DNA of 64,000 bases from Streptomyces inusitatus (lineage in GTDB: Bacteria; Actinomycetota; Actinomycetes; Streptomycetales; Streptomycetaceae): the NCBI RefSeq assembly GCF_014651115.1, contig NZ_BMWG01000024.1, positions 1-64,000 of the forward strand, given 5' to 3'. The notes beneath the pieces are model-generated. The model made no database searches and was not told where the DNA came from. It saw nothing but the letters and a program-made list of their open reading frames with translations. The position numbers were made by a program, and so were the translations under genes. Position 1 is the stretch's first letter; each line of letters begins with the position of its first letter. This document shows positions 8,948 to 20,084 of this stretch, one piece after another.

Positions 8948-10519
8948 GTGAGATCCGCGCCGACGATTCTGCATCTGGACATGGACGCGTTCTACGCCGC
9001 CGCGGAGCAGGCGGCGAAGCCCAGCCTGCGCGGAAAACCCGTGATCGTCGGCGGGCTCGGTCCGCGCGGTGTGGTCGCCACCGCCTCGTACGAGGCGAGA
9101 CGCTTCGGGGTGCACTCGGCGATGCCCATGGCGCAGGCCAGGAGGCTCGCGCCGAACGCGGCGGCCCTGGTGCCCCGCTTCTCCTTCTACCGAGCGATCA
9201 GCGATCAGGTGATGGGTCTGCTGCGCTCGCTCTCGCCGCTGGTGGAGCCGCTGAGCCTGGACGAGGCCTTCGTGGATCTGGAGGCGGGGGGAGTGGCCGA
9301 CGATCTGCCGTCGGCGCTGGCCGCCGGAGAGCGGCTGAGGGCCGACATACGCGCGGTCACGGGTCTGACCGGCTCGGTGGGGCTCGCCGGGTCCAAGATG
9401 CTGGCGAAGATCGCCTCCGAGCGGGCCAAGCCCGACGGACTGGTGGTGATCGAGCCGGGCACGGAGCGCGAGCTGCTGGGGCCGCTGTCGGTGCGGACGC
9501 TGCCCGGTGTCGGCCCTGCCACCGGGGAGCATCTGCGGCGGGCGGGCATGACCACCTGCGCCGAAGTCGCCGAGGCGGGCGAGGACGAGCTGGTGCGGCT
9601 GCTGGGCAGGGCGCACGGCACGGCGCTCCACCTGATGGCGCTGGGCTACGACGACCGGCCCGTGGTGGCCGAGCGGGACACCAAGTCGGTCTCGGTGGAG
9701 GACACCTTCGATGTGGATCTGCACGACCGGGTGCGGATCCGCGGCGAGGTGGAGCGGCTCGCCGGGCGGTGCGTCCGGCGGCTGCGGGAGTCCGGGCACT
9801 CGGGCCGGACGATCGTGCTGAAGGTGCGGCGGTACGACTTCTCGACGCTGACCCGCTCCGAGACGCTCCGGGGCCCCACCGACGACCCGGCGGTGGTCCG
9901 CGAGGCGGCGGCCAGGCTGCTGGAGTCCGTGGACACCACGGGCGGGGTCCGGCTGCTGGGCGTCGGGGTGTCCGGCCTCGCGGACTACACCCAGGAGGAT
10001 CTCTTCGCCCAGGCCGCCGTCGGCGTCCAGACGACCGCCCCGCCGCCGGACGGATCCGTTCCGGTGGAGGCGGAGGTGCAGGTGGAGGTGCAGGCGGACG
10101 CGGACGTGGAGACTGCGGAGACTCCGGCGGAGACCGCGGGGGCTTCGCGGGCCCCGGCCGGGGGCGGGCCGGAGGAGCCCCCCGTACCCGCCGGGCGGCG
10201 CTGGTCCCCCGGGGACGATGTGCGCCACGCCCTGTACGGGCCCGGCTGGGTGCAGGGCAGCGGCGTCGGCCGGGTCACCGTGCGCTTCGAGCGCCCCGAC
10301 TCGCCCCCCGGCCGGGTGCGCACCTTCCTGATCGACGATCCGGAGCTGACGCCCTCCGAGCCGCTCCCCCTGGTCGAACCGGCCGATCCCGCGCCGGAGC
10401 CGGCCGCCGGAGGGCAGCCCTCCGGGGGTCAGTCCTCCTCGCCCGCCACCCGGCCGAAGGAACGGTCCTCCGGGGGCGGCGCGGGGGACTCGGGGGACGC
10501 CGAGAGTTCGAGGCCGTAG
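8948..10519 (+). CDS. dinB: DNA polymerase IV (Y-family) with C-terminal extension
   Basis: This is a Y-family translesion polymerase of about 523 residues. The first metal motif LHLDMDAFYAAAEQA is near residues 8-22. The catalytic SLDEAF is at 103-108. Palm, fingers, helix-hairpin-helix thumb (SVRTLPGVGPATGEHL) and little-finger domains follow, to about residue 360. Beyond this is a charged Ala/Pro/Glu linker and then an extra module (about 415-475) with GDDVRHALYGPGWVQGSGVG and VTVRFE, which resembles the Tudor-like C-terminal module of UvrD/PcrA helicases. No canonical C-terminal beta-clamp peptide is obvious after it. GTG 8948 puts the start just before the catalytic domain; an ATG at 8900 is a longer alternative. 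The 3' end overlaps the convergent PRC-barrel gene by 91 bp. Confidence 0.92.
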   Translation: MRSAPTILHLDMDAFYAAAEQAAKPSLRGKPVIVGGLGPRGVVATASYEARRFGVHSAMPMAQARRLAPNAAALVPRFSFYRAISDQVMGLLRSLSPLVEPLSLDEAFVDLEAGGVADDLPSALAAGERLRADIRAVTGLTGSVGLAGSKMLAKIASERAKPDGLVVIEPGTERELLGPLSVRTLPGVGPATGEHLRRAGMTTCAEVAEAGEDELVRLLGRAHGTALHLMALGYDDRPVVAERDTKSVSVEDTFDVDLHDRVRIRGEVERLAGRCVRRLRESGHSGRTIVLKVRRYDFSTLTRSETLRGPTDDPAVVREAAARLLESVDTTGGVRLLGVGVSGLADYTQEDLFAQAAVGVQTTAPPPDGSVPVEAEVQVEVQADADVETAETPAETAGASRAPAGGGPEEPPVPAGRRWSPGDDVRHALYGPGWVQGSGVGRVTVRFERPDSPPGRVRTFLIDDPELTPSEPLPLVEPADPAPEPAAGGQPSGGQSSSPATRPKERSSGGGAGDSGDAESSRP

Positions 10520-10812
10520 TGCTGGTAGAGCTGGATCTCCTGCTCGGGGGAGAGATGGCGGCCGACGCCGAAGTCCGGCGCGTCCTTGATCAGGGAGCGC
10601 TCGTAGGGGACACGCAGGATGTCGTCGGCGAAGGTGCTCGGCTCCAGCGGGACGAAAGCGTCCCGGCTGAAGAGCCCGGTGCGCACTGCCGCCCATTCGG
10701 GTGTACCGGTCGCGTCGTCCAGATACACCTCGTCGATGGTGCCGATCTTGGCCCCGTCGCGGTCGAACGCCTTGCGGCCGATCAGGCTGCGCGGATCGAT
10801 ATCGGTCTGCAC
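10429..10812 (-). CDS. PRC-barrel domain protein
   Basis: This 127-residue protein has a PRC-barrel beta-sandwich from about residue 6 to 80: LIGRKAFDRDGAKIGTIDEV, then YLDDATGTPEWAAVRTGLF. A helical segment (LSPEQEIQLYQHYGLEL) and an acidic disordered tail follow. PRC barrels occur in RimM, photosynthetic reaction-centre H subunits and many small actinobacterial proteins; the role here is unknown. The GTG start at 10812 is supported by GGAGGG 5 bases upstream on the minus strand. Its 3' end overlaps dinB on the opposite strand (10429-10519), so both C-termini are encoded antisense to each other. Confidence 0.85.
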   Translation of the reverse strand: MQTDIDPRSLIGRKAFDRDGAKIGTIDEVYLDDATGTPEWAAVRTGLFSRDAFVPLEPSTFADDILRVPYERSLIKDAPDFGVGRHLSPEQEIQLYQHYGLELSASPESPAPPPEDRSFGRVAGEED

Positions 10813-10929
10813 GGTCCCTCCATATGGTCGCAACTGGTCTTCAACCCATACGAAAGGGCACATCGAAGCTGTCGGCCACTTGAGCGATTGTTGAAAGGTC
10901 ACGCTGGTAGGCTGGCAAGCGGCTGCTGA

Positions 10930-11142
10930 CCCCGCGCGGGAGAGTCCACCGGCAGGACGACGGTGGCGCCGAAGGAGCAAATCCTCCCCGGAATCTCTCA
11001 GGCACCTGTACCGCGTGGACGAGGTCACTCTGGAAAGCAGAGCGGGCGTCGGACGGCATCCGCTCTCACCGACGGTGAAAGTCGGGGCGTCGCTGTCGGG
11101 CGCTCCGGTGAAGCTCTCAGGTTGAGATGACAGAGGGGGAGG
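10930..11142 (+). ncRNA. Tandem glycine riboswitch upstream of gcvP
   Basis: The leader contains the glycine aptamer core twice. Aptamer 1 (about 10933-11045) has GCGGGAGAG, then GCCGAAGGAGCAA and AATCTCTCAGGCAC, closing with ACTCTGGAAAGCAGAGCGG. Aptamer 2 (about 11060-11140) has CACCGACGGTGAAAGTCGG, then GGTGAAGCTCTCAGG and GACAGAGGGGGAGG. Tandem aptamers of this type usually switch on glycine-cleavage genes when glycine is plentiful. The gcvP ribosome site (AGGAGG, 11198-11203) lies about 60 bases further on. The expression platform between them is not resolved by eye; no clear terminator with a U-run is present, which favours control of translation initiation. Confidence 0.9.
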
Positions 11143-11209
11143 CCCGTCCAGGGCACCCCGCGTGCGGTGGTGCCTCTCGCAGGTCGCGTCAGACCAGGAG
11201 GCCTCCTAC

Positions 11210-14095
<2,886 letters not shown>

Positions 14096-14112
14096 CGGGC
14101 GAGGCGCTGAGG

Positions 14113-14164
14113 CGTACGGGGGCCGGTGCGGAGAGTGTTCTCCGGGCCGGCCCCCGGTCGTACG
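14113..14164. terminator. Hairpin between gcvP and the convergent DUF5999 gene
   Basis: A long GC-rich inverted repeat has inner arms GGGGGCCGG (14118-14126) and CCGGCCCCC (14147-14155) and outer arms CGTAC/GTACG (14113-14117 and 14160-14164). It has no T-run, as usual in Streptomyces. It lies 17 bases after the gcvP stop and 22 before the stop of the opposing gene, so it may serve both. Confidence 0.7.
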
Positions 14165-14185
14165 GAGGGACTCGGCGGAGACGGT

Positions 14186-14383
14186 CTAGGCGACCGTCAT
14201 CGTGAGGCCGACCCGGTGCGGTGCGATGATCTGGCCGTCCGGCAGCAACTCGCCCGTATCCTCGAAGAGCAGCACTCCGTTGCACAGCAGGCTCCAGCCC
14301 TGCTCGGGGTGGTGCGCCACCAGGCGCGCCGCGTCCCGGTCGGCGGAGTCGGAGGTCGGGCAGGCTGGCTGGTGCTGGCACAT
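14186..14383 (-). CDS. DUF5999 family small protein
   Basis: This 65-residue protein begins MCQHQPACPTSDSADRDAA and continues with AHHPEQGWSLLCNGVLLFED and TGELLPDG. That is the full-length pattern of the Streptomyces DUF5999 family as I recall it. The Cys/His at the N-terminus could bind metal, but no function is known. The alternative start ATG 14440 adds 19 Ser/Thr-rich residues and has a G-rich stretch upstream; the family normally begins at MCQHQ. Confidence 0.78.
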   Translation of the reverse strand: MCQHQPACPTSDSADRDAARLVAHHPEQGWSLLCNGVLLFEDTGELLPDGQIIAPHRVGLTMTVA

Positions 14384-14627
14384 GGGCGGGATCTTTCGCT
14401 GTGTCGTGGTGACTGTTCCGCGGCTCGATGAGGTGTTCATGGCCGCCCCCGTATCTGTAGGTCCGGTCCCCAGTGTTGCCCCACGGGCGTCATCCCGCAG
14501 GGATTTCGCGACAGCTCGTCTTACTGATGAATGACGTCTCATCCGCGTGGTCGGTTCACTGCGCTCCCCCTGTCCTTTCGGGGGGTTCGAGGGGGCCGGA
14601 ACGGACTAGTCCAATGGCAGGGAAATG

Positions 14628-14655
14628 CGCCCCGCGACCGATGGGTCGCGGGGCG
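14628..14655 (-). terminator. GC-rich hairpin downstream of the 14711-15298 gene
   Basis: A perfect 12-bp stem (CGCCCCGCGACC at 14628-14639 with its complement at 14644-14655) closes a GATG loop. It sits 56 bases after the stop of the minus-strand gene ending at 14711 and no other gene lies between, so it is most simply the terminator of that gene. Confidence 0.7.
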
Positions 14656-14710
14656 TGAACGGTGATTCTCTCTCTGGATCTCCGGGGTGCCGGGTCGGTC
14701 CGGCACCGGG

Positions 14711-15298
14711 TCAGGCGGGGGAGCCGAGAAGCGGCGCCGGGGTGAGCCGGAGGGTCATCACCGGCAGCAGGTCGGCCACCCGGTGCGGCCGGTCGGCCGC
14801 GATGCCGGGCGGTGCGGGGGCGAGCGGGATCAGTACGTCGGTGGGGAGCGGCACTCCTGACGCGGCGTCGGCCGTCGTGTCCCCGTGCAGCCACAGGGTC
14901 AGCATGTACAGCTCGGGGATGGAGAGCAGCCGCGGCTGGAACGGGGTCGTGAGCGACTCCGCGTGCCGCAGGGCCCGTTCGGTGGAGGCGAGATAGGGGC
15001 CTTCGAGGAAATGGGAGAAGGCCCAGCCGTCGGAGGTGAGCACGGTCTCCGCCGCGGCGACATGGCGGTCGCCGTCGCGGAGGAGGAAGCGCCAGCCGGC
15101 CAGCCGGGTGCAGGGGCGGGCCGAACTCGGGGCGATCTGGTCGAGGACATGGACGGGAAGCGGTGCTTCGGGGCTCACGGGTCCCTGGACGGACCTGAGG
15201 GCCGGGGTGCGTTCCTCGCTCACGACGCCGGGGGAACCGAGCGCGGTGAGCACGCTGCGCAGTGCGGGCACAGGGGCCGGAAGAGCGTGCAGCGGCAT
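14711..15298 (-). CDS. Conserved Streptomyces hypothetical protein
   Basis: This 195-residue protein has no domain I can name. It is rich in Ala, Pro and Leu, with a central WRFLLRDGDRHVAAAETVLT segment and a mostly beta/helix pattern (GWAFSHFLEGPYLASTERAL). It ends in a Pro/Leu-rich tail. There is no signal peptide or clear membrane helix. It is read away from the 15801 gene and followed by a hairpin at 14628-14655. Codon bias is normal for the window, so it is very likely a real gene. The weak site GAGAGGCG precedes the ATG. Confidence 0.6.
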   Translation of the reverse strand: MPLHALPAPVPALRSVLTALGSPGVVSEERTPALRSVQGPVSPEAPLPVHVLDQIAPSSARPCTRLAGWRFLLRDGDRHVAAAETVLTSDGWAFSHFLEGPYLASTERALRHAESLTTPFQPRLLSIPELYMLTLWLHGDTTADAASGVPLPTDVLIPLAPAPPGIAADRPHRVADLLPVMTLRLTPAPLLGSPA

Positions 15299-15800
15299 GG
15301 TGGGTCGCCTCTCACTTGGGAGACACGGTGAGGCAGAGGCAGATGCGGACGGCGCTGTCAGCGTGCCGGGCGAGAAGGGCCGGGAAGGCGACTGGGCGCC
15401 AACTCTCTGCCTGCTGGGGAAAGTTTATACGACACGTTTTCTCATGGTGTTTCCGCTAGCGATCGCCAGCATTAACCACAAGGCCGGTTCAGGTCTTTGA
15501 AAGGGGTGGGATCTGTCGCATTTCCCGGGGAAATTTCCATCTCGTCCAGGGGATTACCCCCGGAGGTGGTAGGCCGAAACCGGTCGGTGTTTTTCACCAT
15601 ACGACAGGCGATGGTATCTGCGTACTGCACTCTGCTGAGGTCCGATGCCGCGTCGCACCGGCCGAGGCGTCGTGCGCCACTGTCGACACCCTATCGGTCT
15701 CCGGCCGTCCCCGCTGCGTTATGGATCAGTCAGGCTGGGCATTATCGTCCGTACGTGAGCGACCGATGTCGCGCGATGCCCAGTCGAGGAGGACGCTTCG
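15299..15800. other. Divergent intergenic region, no gene seen
   Basis: About 500 bp separate the divergent genes at 15298 and 15801. The stretch 15420-15480 is clearly poorer in GC than its surroundings (AAAGTTTATACGACACG, then TTTTCTC) and probably holds promoter elements. GAGGAGG at 15784-15791 is the ribosome site of the downstream gene. I see no convincing coding frame, tRNA or terminator. Confidence 0.5.
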
Positions 15801-17312
15801 ATGGGGGAAAAGGTCGTGGCGGGAGGGTTCGCACTCTCCGATCGCCAGCGGTACCGGAGAAAGCTCCAGCAGTGTCTGGCGGGGCTGGCGCGGTTGCTGG
15901 CCGAGAGAAGGTTCGACCGGCCCAGGAATCTGATGGGCCTCGAAATCGAACTTAATCTCACAGGTTCGGACGGACTTCCACGCATGATGAATGCTCAAGT
16001 TCTGGAGAGAATCGCCAGTCACGATTTCCAGACCGAGCTGGGAATGTTCAACCTGGAAGTGAACATTGTCCCCCACCGGCTCGGCGGACGCGTTCTCGAC
16101 CAGCTGGCGGAGGAGTTGCGGGCCGGCCTCGGATACGCGGACCGGAAGGCGCGGGAGGTGGGCGCCGGGATCGTGATGATCGGTATTCTTCCGACGCTCG
16201 CACAGGAGGATCTGGTCTCCGCGAACCTCTCCGACGTCGACCGCTACACGATGCTCAATGAACAGATCCTGGCCGCCCGCGGCGAGGAGTTCACCCTGGA
16301 CATCGACGGCGCGGAGCGGCTGACCTGCACTTCCGCCTCGATCGCCCCCGAAGCGGCCTGTACGTCGGTGCAGCTGCATCTCCAGGTGACGCCCGCGCGG
16401 TTCGCCGATGTGTGGAACGCCTCGCAGGCGGTCGCGGCGGTCCAGGTCGCCGTCGGGGCCAACTCCCCCTTCCTGTTCGGCAAGGAGCTGTGGCCCGAGT
16501 CCCGCCCCCCGCTCTTCCAGCAGGCCACCGACACCAGGCCGCCCGAACTCCAGGCCCAGGGGGTCCGGCCGCGCACCTGGTTCGGCGAGCGCTGGGTGGA
16601 CTCCGCGTACGACCTCTTCGAGGAGAATCTGCGCTACTTCCCGGCCCTGCTGCCGATCTGCGACGACGCGGAGGACCCCCTCCGGATCCTCGACGGCGGC
16701 GGCGTCCCGGCTCTGCGCGAGCTGATCCTGCACAACGGGACGGTCTACCGCTGGAACCGGCCGGTCTACTCGGTCGTGGACGGAGTGCCGCATCTGCGGG
16801 TGGAGAACCGGGTGCTGCCGGCCGGTCCCACGGTCACCGACGTGATCGCCAACGCGGCCTTCTTCTACGGGCTGGTGCGCGCGCTCGCCGACGAGTCCCG
16901 GCCGGTGTGGACCCGGCTGCCCTTCTCCGCCGCGGCCGAGAACTTCGACACCGCGTGCCGCCACGGCATCGGGGCCCGGCTGCTCTGGCCGCGCCCCGGC
17001 CGGGCTGGCGGGGTCGCCCGGGTGCCGGTGGTCGATCTCGTACGTGAGGAGCTGCTGCCGCTGGCCGCCGCCGGGCTCGACGCGTGGAACGTGGAACCCG
17101 CCGACCGCGACCGCTACCTCGGAGTGATCGGGGAGCGGTGCGAACGCCGGGCCAACGGGGCCACCTGGCAGTCCGCGACGTACCACCGCGCCCTCGCCGC
17201 CGGCCTGGAGCGGGACGCGGCGCTCGCGGCGATGACCAGGCGCTACCGCGAGCTGATGCACCTGGGCGAGCCGGTGCACACCTGGCCGGTGGGTTTCCCG
17301 GGGCCGCGGTAG
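15801..17312 (+). CDS. Glutamate-cysteine ligase family protein (GCS2-like)
   Basis: This 503-residue protein has the GCS2-type layout. The N-terminal strand NLMGLEIELNLTG carries the acidic metal/ATP residues near 50-60, followed by FQTELGMFNLEVNIVPHRL (about 77-95). VQLHLQVTP is next, then ANSPFLFGKELW and a C-terminal catalytic-lid region with NEN-type acidic residues (LRVENRVLPAGPTVTD). The family joins the Glu gamma-carboxylate to Cys or another amine using ATP. Streptomyces makes mycothiol rather than glutathione, so the true substrate is unknown; related ligases act in ergothioneine and gamma-glutamyl metabolism. ATG 15801 has GAGGAGG 10 bases upstream. Confidence 0.82.
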   Translation: MGEKVVAGGFALSDRQRYRRKLQQCLAGLARLLAERRFDRPRNLMGLEIELNLTGSDGLPRMMNAQVLERIASHDFQTELGMFNLEVNIVPHRLGGRVLDQLAEELRAGLGYADRKAREVGAGIVMIGILPTLAQEDLVSANLSDVDRYTMLNEQILAARGEEFTLDIDGAERLTCTSASIAPEAACTSVQLHLQVTPARFADVWNASQAVAAVQVAVGANSPFLFGKELWPESRPPLFQQATDTRPPELQAQGVRPRTWFGERWVDSAYDLFEENLRYFPALLPICDDAEDPLRILDGGGVPALRELILHNGTVYRWNRPVYSVVDGVPHLRVENRVLPAGPTVTDVIANAAFFYGLVRALADESRPVWTRLPFSAAAENFDTACRHGIGARLLWPRPGRAGGVARVPVVDLVREELLPLAAAGLDAWNVEPADRDRYLGVIGERCERRANGATWQSATYHRALAAGLERDAALAAMTRRYRELMHLGEPVHTWPVGFPGPR

Positions 17313-17509
17313 TGAGGCCCGCCGGCGGGCCGCGCCCGCGGCTCCGGTCCCCGCCCCGACCGCACGGCCCCTGACGCGCCGTCGGACCTGCCTCCGCCCG
17401 GCCGCCCGGCGTCGGGCAAGCTGTCACCACGCCGTCCTCGCCCTCCCCTTCGTATCCGGCGGGCCGGGCGAGGACGGCGTCCGGCGGGACCGATCGACTG
17501 GAGGCATGT

Positions 17510-18313
17510 GTGCAGACGGCAGCGGGACGAGTGACGGACTCCTTCTCCCCCGAGGAGCTGTCGCCGAAGACTCTGCGGTCCGAGACGCTTCTGGTGCTCG
17601 CCCTCTCGCTGGGCGCGAGCGGGGTGTCCGCCCTGATCAGTTTTGTTGGATCGCTGACCAAACCGGGTGGGCTGAAGGAACAGGCGGCGACGCTCAACGG
17701 CTCGTACGCGCCCGGCCGTCCCTGGCTCGATCTCTCCTGGCAGCTCTTCGGCATCGCCTCGGCGCTGGTGCCGGTCCTGCTGGTCGCGCATCTGCTGACG
17801 CGTGAGGGCGCGGGCGGGCTGCGGGCGATGGGCTTCGACCGCGGCCGGCCGTGGTCCGACCTGGGCCGGGGCACACTGCTCGCGGCGGGCATCGGCAGCG
17901 CCGGGCTCGCCTTCTATCTGGCGGCCCGGGCCTCCGGCTTCAATCTCACGGTGGTGCCCGAGTCGCTGCCCGACGTGTGGTGGAAGTTCCCCGTACTGAT
18001 CCTGTCGGCGATCCAGAACTCCGTGGTGGAGGAGGTGATCGTCGTCGGATATCTGCTGCGCAGGCTGGACCGGCTCGGCTGGACCCCGATGGCGGCGCTG
18101 GCCGCGAGTTCGCTGCTGCGCGGCTCGTACCACCTGTACCAGGGCATCGGCGGATTCATCGGCAACATGGTCATGGGCGTGGTCTTCGTGCTGCTCTACC
18201 GCCGCTGGGGGCGGATCGGGCCGCTGGTGGTGGCGCACGCGCTGCTCGACATCGTGGCGTTCGTCGGATACGCGCTGCTGGCGGGCAAGGTGGGGTGGCT
18301 GCCCACACCGTGA
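17510..18313 (+). CDS. CPBP-family intramembrane metalloprotease (CAAX/Abi type)
   Basis: This 267-residue polytopic membrane protein has the CPBP motifs in the C-terminal half: VVEEVIVVGYLLRRL (the EE...R motif, about 176-190), LLRGSYHLYQG (motif 2 histidine) and VVAHALLDIV (motif 3 H/D). The conserved Glu and His residues bind zinc in an intramembrane active site. Bacterial members process signal peptides, peptides or bacteriocin-type substrates; the substrate here is unknown. GTG 17510 follows TGGAGG. About 197 bp of non-coding sequence separates it from the ligase gene. Confidence 0.87.
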   Translation: MQTAAGRVTDSFSPEELSPKTLRSETLLVLALSLGASGVSALISFVGSLTKPGGLKEQAATLNGSYAPGRPWLDLSWQLFGIASALVPVLLVAHLLTREGAGGLRAMGFDRGRPWSDLGRGTLLAAGIGSAGLAFYLAARASGFNLTVVPESLPDVWWKFPVLILSAIQNSVVEEVIVVGYLLRRLDRLGWTPMAALAASSLLRGSYHLYQGIGGFIGNMVMGVVFVLLYRRWGRIGPLVVAHALLDIVAFVGYALLAGKVGWLPTP

Positions 18314-18332
18314 CCCGCGCCCGGCGGCCCGC

Positions 18333-18965
18333 TCAGCTCCGCGAAGGGCGATTCGGCCGGGTCGCTGCCGTCTCCCTCCGCGTCCGGGCCCGGTCGAGCG
18401 ACCACGCGCCCAGACCCACCAGCAGGGCCGCCCCGGCCCCGTACACCGGCAGCCACAGGGTCGTGGTGGCCGACAGGCAGTCGGCGACGGCCTCCCGGCT
18501 GTGGGTCTCGCGCGCCCTGGCCAGGGCGGCACTGTCGCGGCCGGCCAGGTTCGCCAGCGCGGCCTCCGTCCTGATCGCCTCGTACGCGCCCAGCTCGGGA
18601 CACTCCTGGCGAGTGCCCGGCATCGGGAACAGCCAGGCCCAGCGCTGCATCGCGGGGGCCAGCGCGATCGCCGCGCACAGGCCGACGACCAGCGCGTACG
18701 CGACGAGGTTCCGCGCATACGCGGATCCGGTGCCGGTGCCGGTGCCGGTGTCGGGCGTCCGGGTCGGCAGCCGGTAGAAGCAGAGGACCAGGACGAGAAG
18801 CGTCCCCCCGATGTAGGTCGAGAACCACTGCCAGGAGCCCTGCGCGAACGCGGCCGCCAGTACGGCGGCGAGCGCGATGCCGATGATCCCCGGCTGGCCG
18901 GGCGTCCCACTTCGCGCCCCCCGGGACGCCGGCCGCCCGGCCTCCCGCGCGCCGGTGTCGTCCAT
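18333..18965 (-). CDS. Hypothetical membrane protein, four predicted helices
   Basis: This 210-residue protein has hydrophobic segments near residues 27-43, 50-63, 85-102 and 165-185. A cysteine-containing soluble loop (ECPELGAYEAIRTE) lies between helices 3 and 4, with a Thr-Gly repeat (TGTGTGTG, from a CGGTGC DNA repeat at 18730-18752) between helices 2 and 3. ATG 18965 follows CAGGAG. The family is not recognised. It converges with the CPBP gene, 19 bp apart. Its upstream side now faces the transposon insertion at 19075. Confidence 0.65.
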   Translation of the reverse strand: MDDTGAREAGRPASRGARSGTPGQPGIIGIALAAVLAAAFAQGSWQWFSTYIGGTLLVLVLCFYRLPTRTPDTGTGTGTGSAYARNLVAYALVVGLCAAIALAPAMQRWAWLFPMPGTRQECPELGAYEAIRTEAALANLAGRDSAALARARETHSREAVADCLSATTTLWLPVYGAGAALLVGLGAWSLDRARTRRETAATRPNRPSRS

Positions 18966-19064
18966 GGCCGCTCCTGCGTGGTCGGGACCTACAGCATCCG
19001 AACCCGTCGCGCTCCGGCGCGGTGCCATGCCGGGCCGGGGCGAAAACTCCGCCGGTTGGCGGGG

Positions 19065-19074
19065 GCATCGCGCT
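19065..19074 (+). repeat. 10-bp direct repeat flanking the first transposable element (left copy)
   Basis: GCATCGCGCT lies immediately before the element terminus TGACCTGT at 19075. The right copy starts at 20716 directly after the element. It is split by insertion of the second element: GC, then ATCGC, then the element, ATCGC, and GCT ending at 26982. Removing the second element with one ATCGC copy restores GCATCGCGCT exactly. Confidence 0.8.
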
Positions 19075-19271
19075 TGACCTGTCTCAGTGAAGGTTGCACA
19101 GGTCTCAACGAAGGTGCTCGGATCCAACTTCGTCTCAGCGAATGTGCCGTATCGACCGTTCGGCTCAGTGAATCTGCTCTGGCGAGTGGTTCCGGGTGAC
19201 GCAGTCTCAGGTCCGCATCAGCGCCTTGACCTGCGGATCCTTGTTGGGCTGACGGTGGTGACGCACTTTCC
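19075..19271 (+). repeat. Left terminal inverted repeat with four transposase-type boxes
   Basis: The boxes read GTCTCAGTGAA, GTCTCAACGAA, GTCTCAGCGAA and GGCTCAGTGAA at 19081, 19102, 19132 and 19162. The distal part (about 19159-19271) is nearly identical to the reverse complement of 20561-20672. Read outward on either end, this distal part would encode a short peptide containing PNKDPQVK, perhaps the remnant of an ancestral gene end. Confidence 0.8.
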
Positions 19272-19402
19272 CCCGATCTCTCTGCAGGCTCAGACGGGGC
19301 CTGACAGCGAGGTGCGTCGCACCCGCTGTCGATTTGTCATGCCGATTGAGGACCTGGAGGCAGGCGCCAGGGGTGCCGGATCCGATCATTAGGCTCTTGT
19401 TC

Positions 19403-19924
19403 ATGACCAGCGCCCCCGGATTCACCTGCTCGTGCTGCGGCCAGTCACACGCAGAACTGCCGATGAACTACTCGGCCACGGCTCCCTACTACTGGGACCC
19501 CAGCTTCGCCGACACCGACGACAGCCTGCTCTCCTCCGACCAGTGCGTGATCAAGGCTGAGCACTATTTCGTCAAGGGGCTGGTCGAGATACCAGTCATA
19601 GGCAGTGACGACGTGTTCTCATGGGCCGTCTGGGTGTCCCTGAGCAGGGAGAACTTCTCCCGCGCGGCAGACGTGTGGGAGACACCCGGACGCGAGGCCG
19701 AGAGTCCGTACTTCGGGTGGTTGTCCACCGAACTCTCGCCGTACTCGCCGAGCACCATCAACCTGAAGACTCACGTCCACATACGTCCTGTCGGTCAGCG
19801 CCCCTTCATCGAGCTGGAGCCCACCGACCATCCCTTCGCCGTCGAACAACGCAACGGCATCACCCTGGATCGCGTTCGTGAAATCGCCGAGGCTGTTCTC
19901 CACCCCACCAGCGATGACACCTGA
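19403..19924 (+). CDS. DUF2199 domain-containing protein (transposon cargo)
   Basis: This 173-residue protein has an N-terminal CSCCGQSHAELPMNYSATAP segment, with two or three Cys and a His possibly binding metal, followed by SSDQCVIKAEHYFVKGLVEIPV. This is the DUF2199 pattern. It continues with VWVSLSRENFSRAADVWE and HVHIRPVGQRPFIELEPTDHP. The fold is uncharacterised; DUF2199 genes often occur singly and near toxin/immunity genes. ATG 19403 is preferred because it directly precedes the conserved region. It lies between the two long inverted ends of the first element. Confidence 0.8.
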   Translation: MTSAPGFTCSCCGQSHAELPMNYSATAPYYWDPSFADTDDSLLSSDQCVIKAEHYFVKGLVEIPVIGSDDVFSWAVWVSLSRENFSRAADVWETPGREAESPYFGWLSTELSPYSPSTINLKTHVHIRPVGQRPFIELEPTDHPFAVEQRNGITLDRVREIAEAVLHPTSDDT

Positions 19925-20084
19925 TCCGAGCCGGTCCGTGCATCGCCTGATGAAACAGCTTCGCTCGGACCAACTACCGTCGGCAGTGGCCCAGTGCCGC
20001 CGTCGCGAACTTGCTGATGGTGGCAACTGAGCACTGGGCCTCATCTTCGTCTTCAGGCCCTGGGCAGTCGGCGGGGGCAGCGGT

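Noticed and set aside
19081..19176. Considered a CRISPR-like array because of regular repeats
   Set aside because: Repeat units are only about 11 bp with 10-19 bp spacers and match transposon-end boxes; no cas genes nearby.
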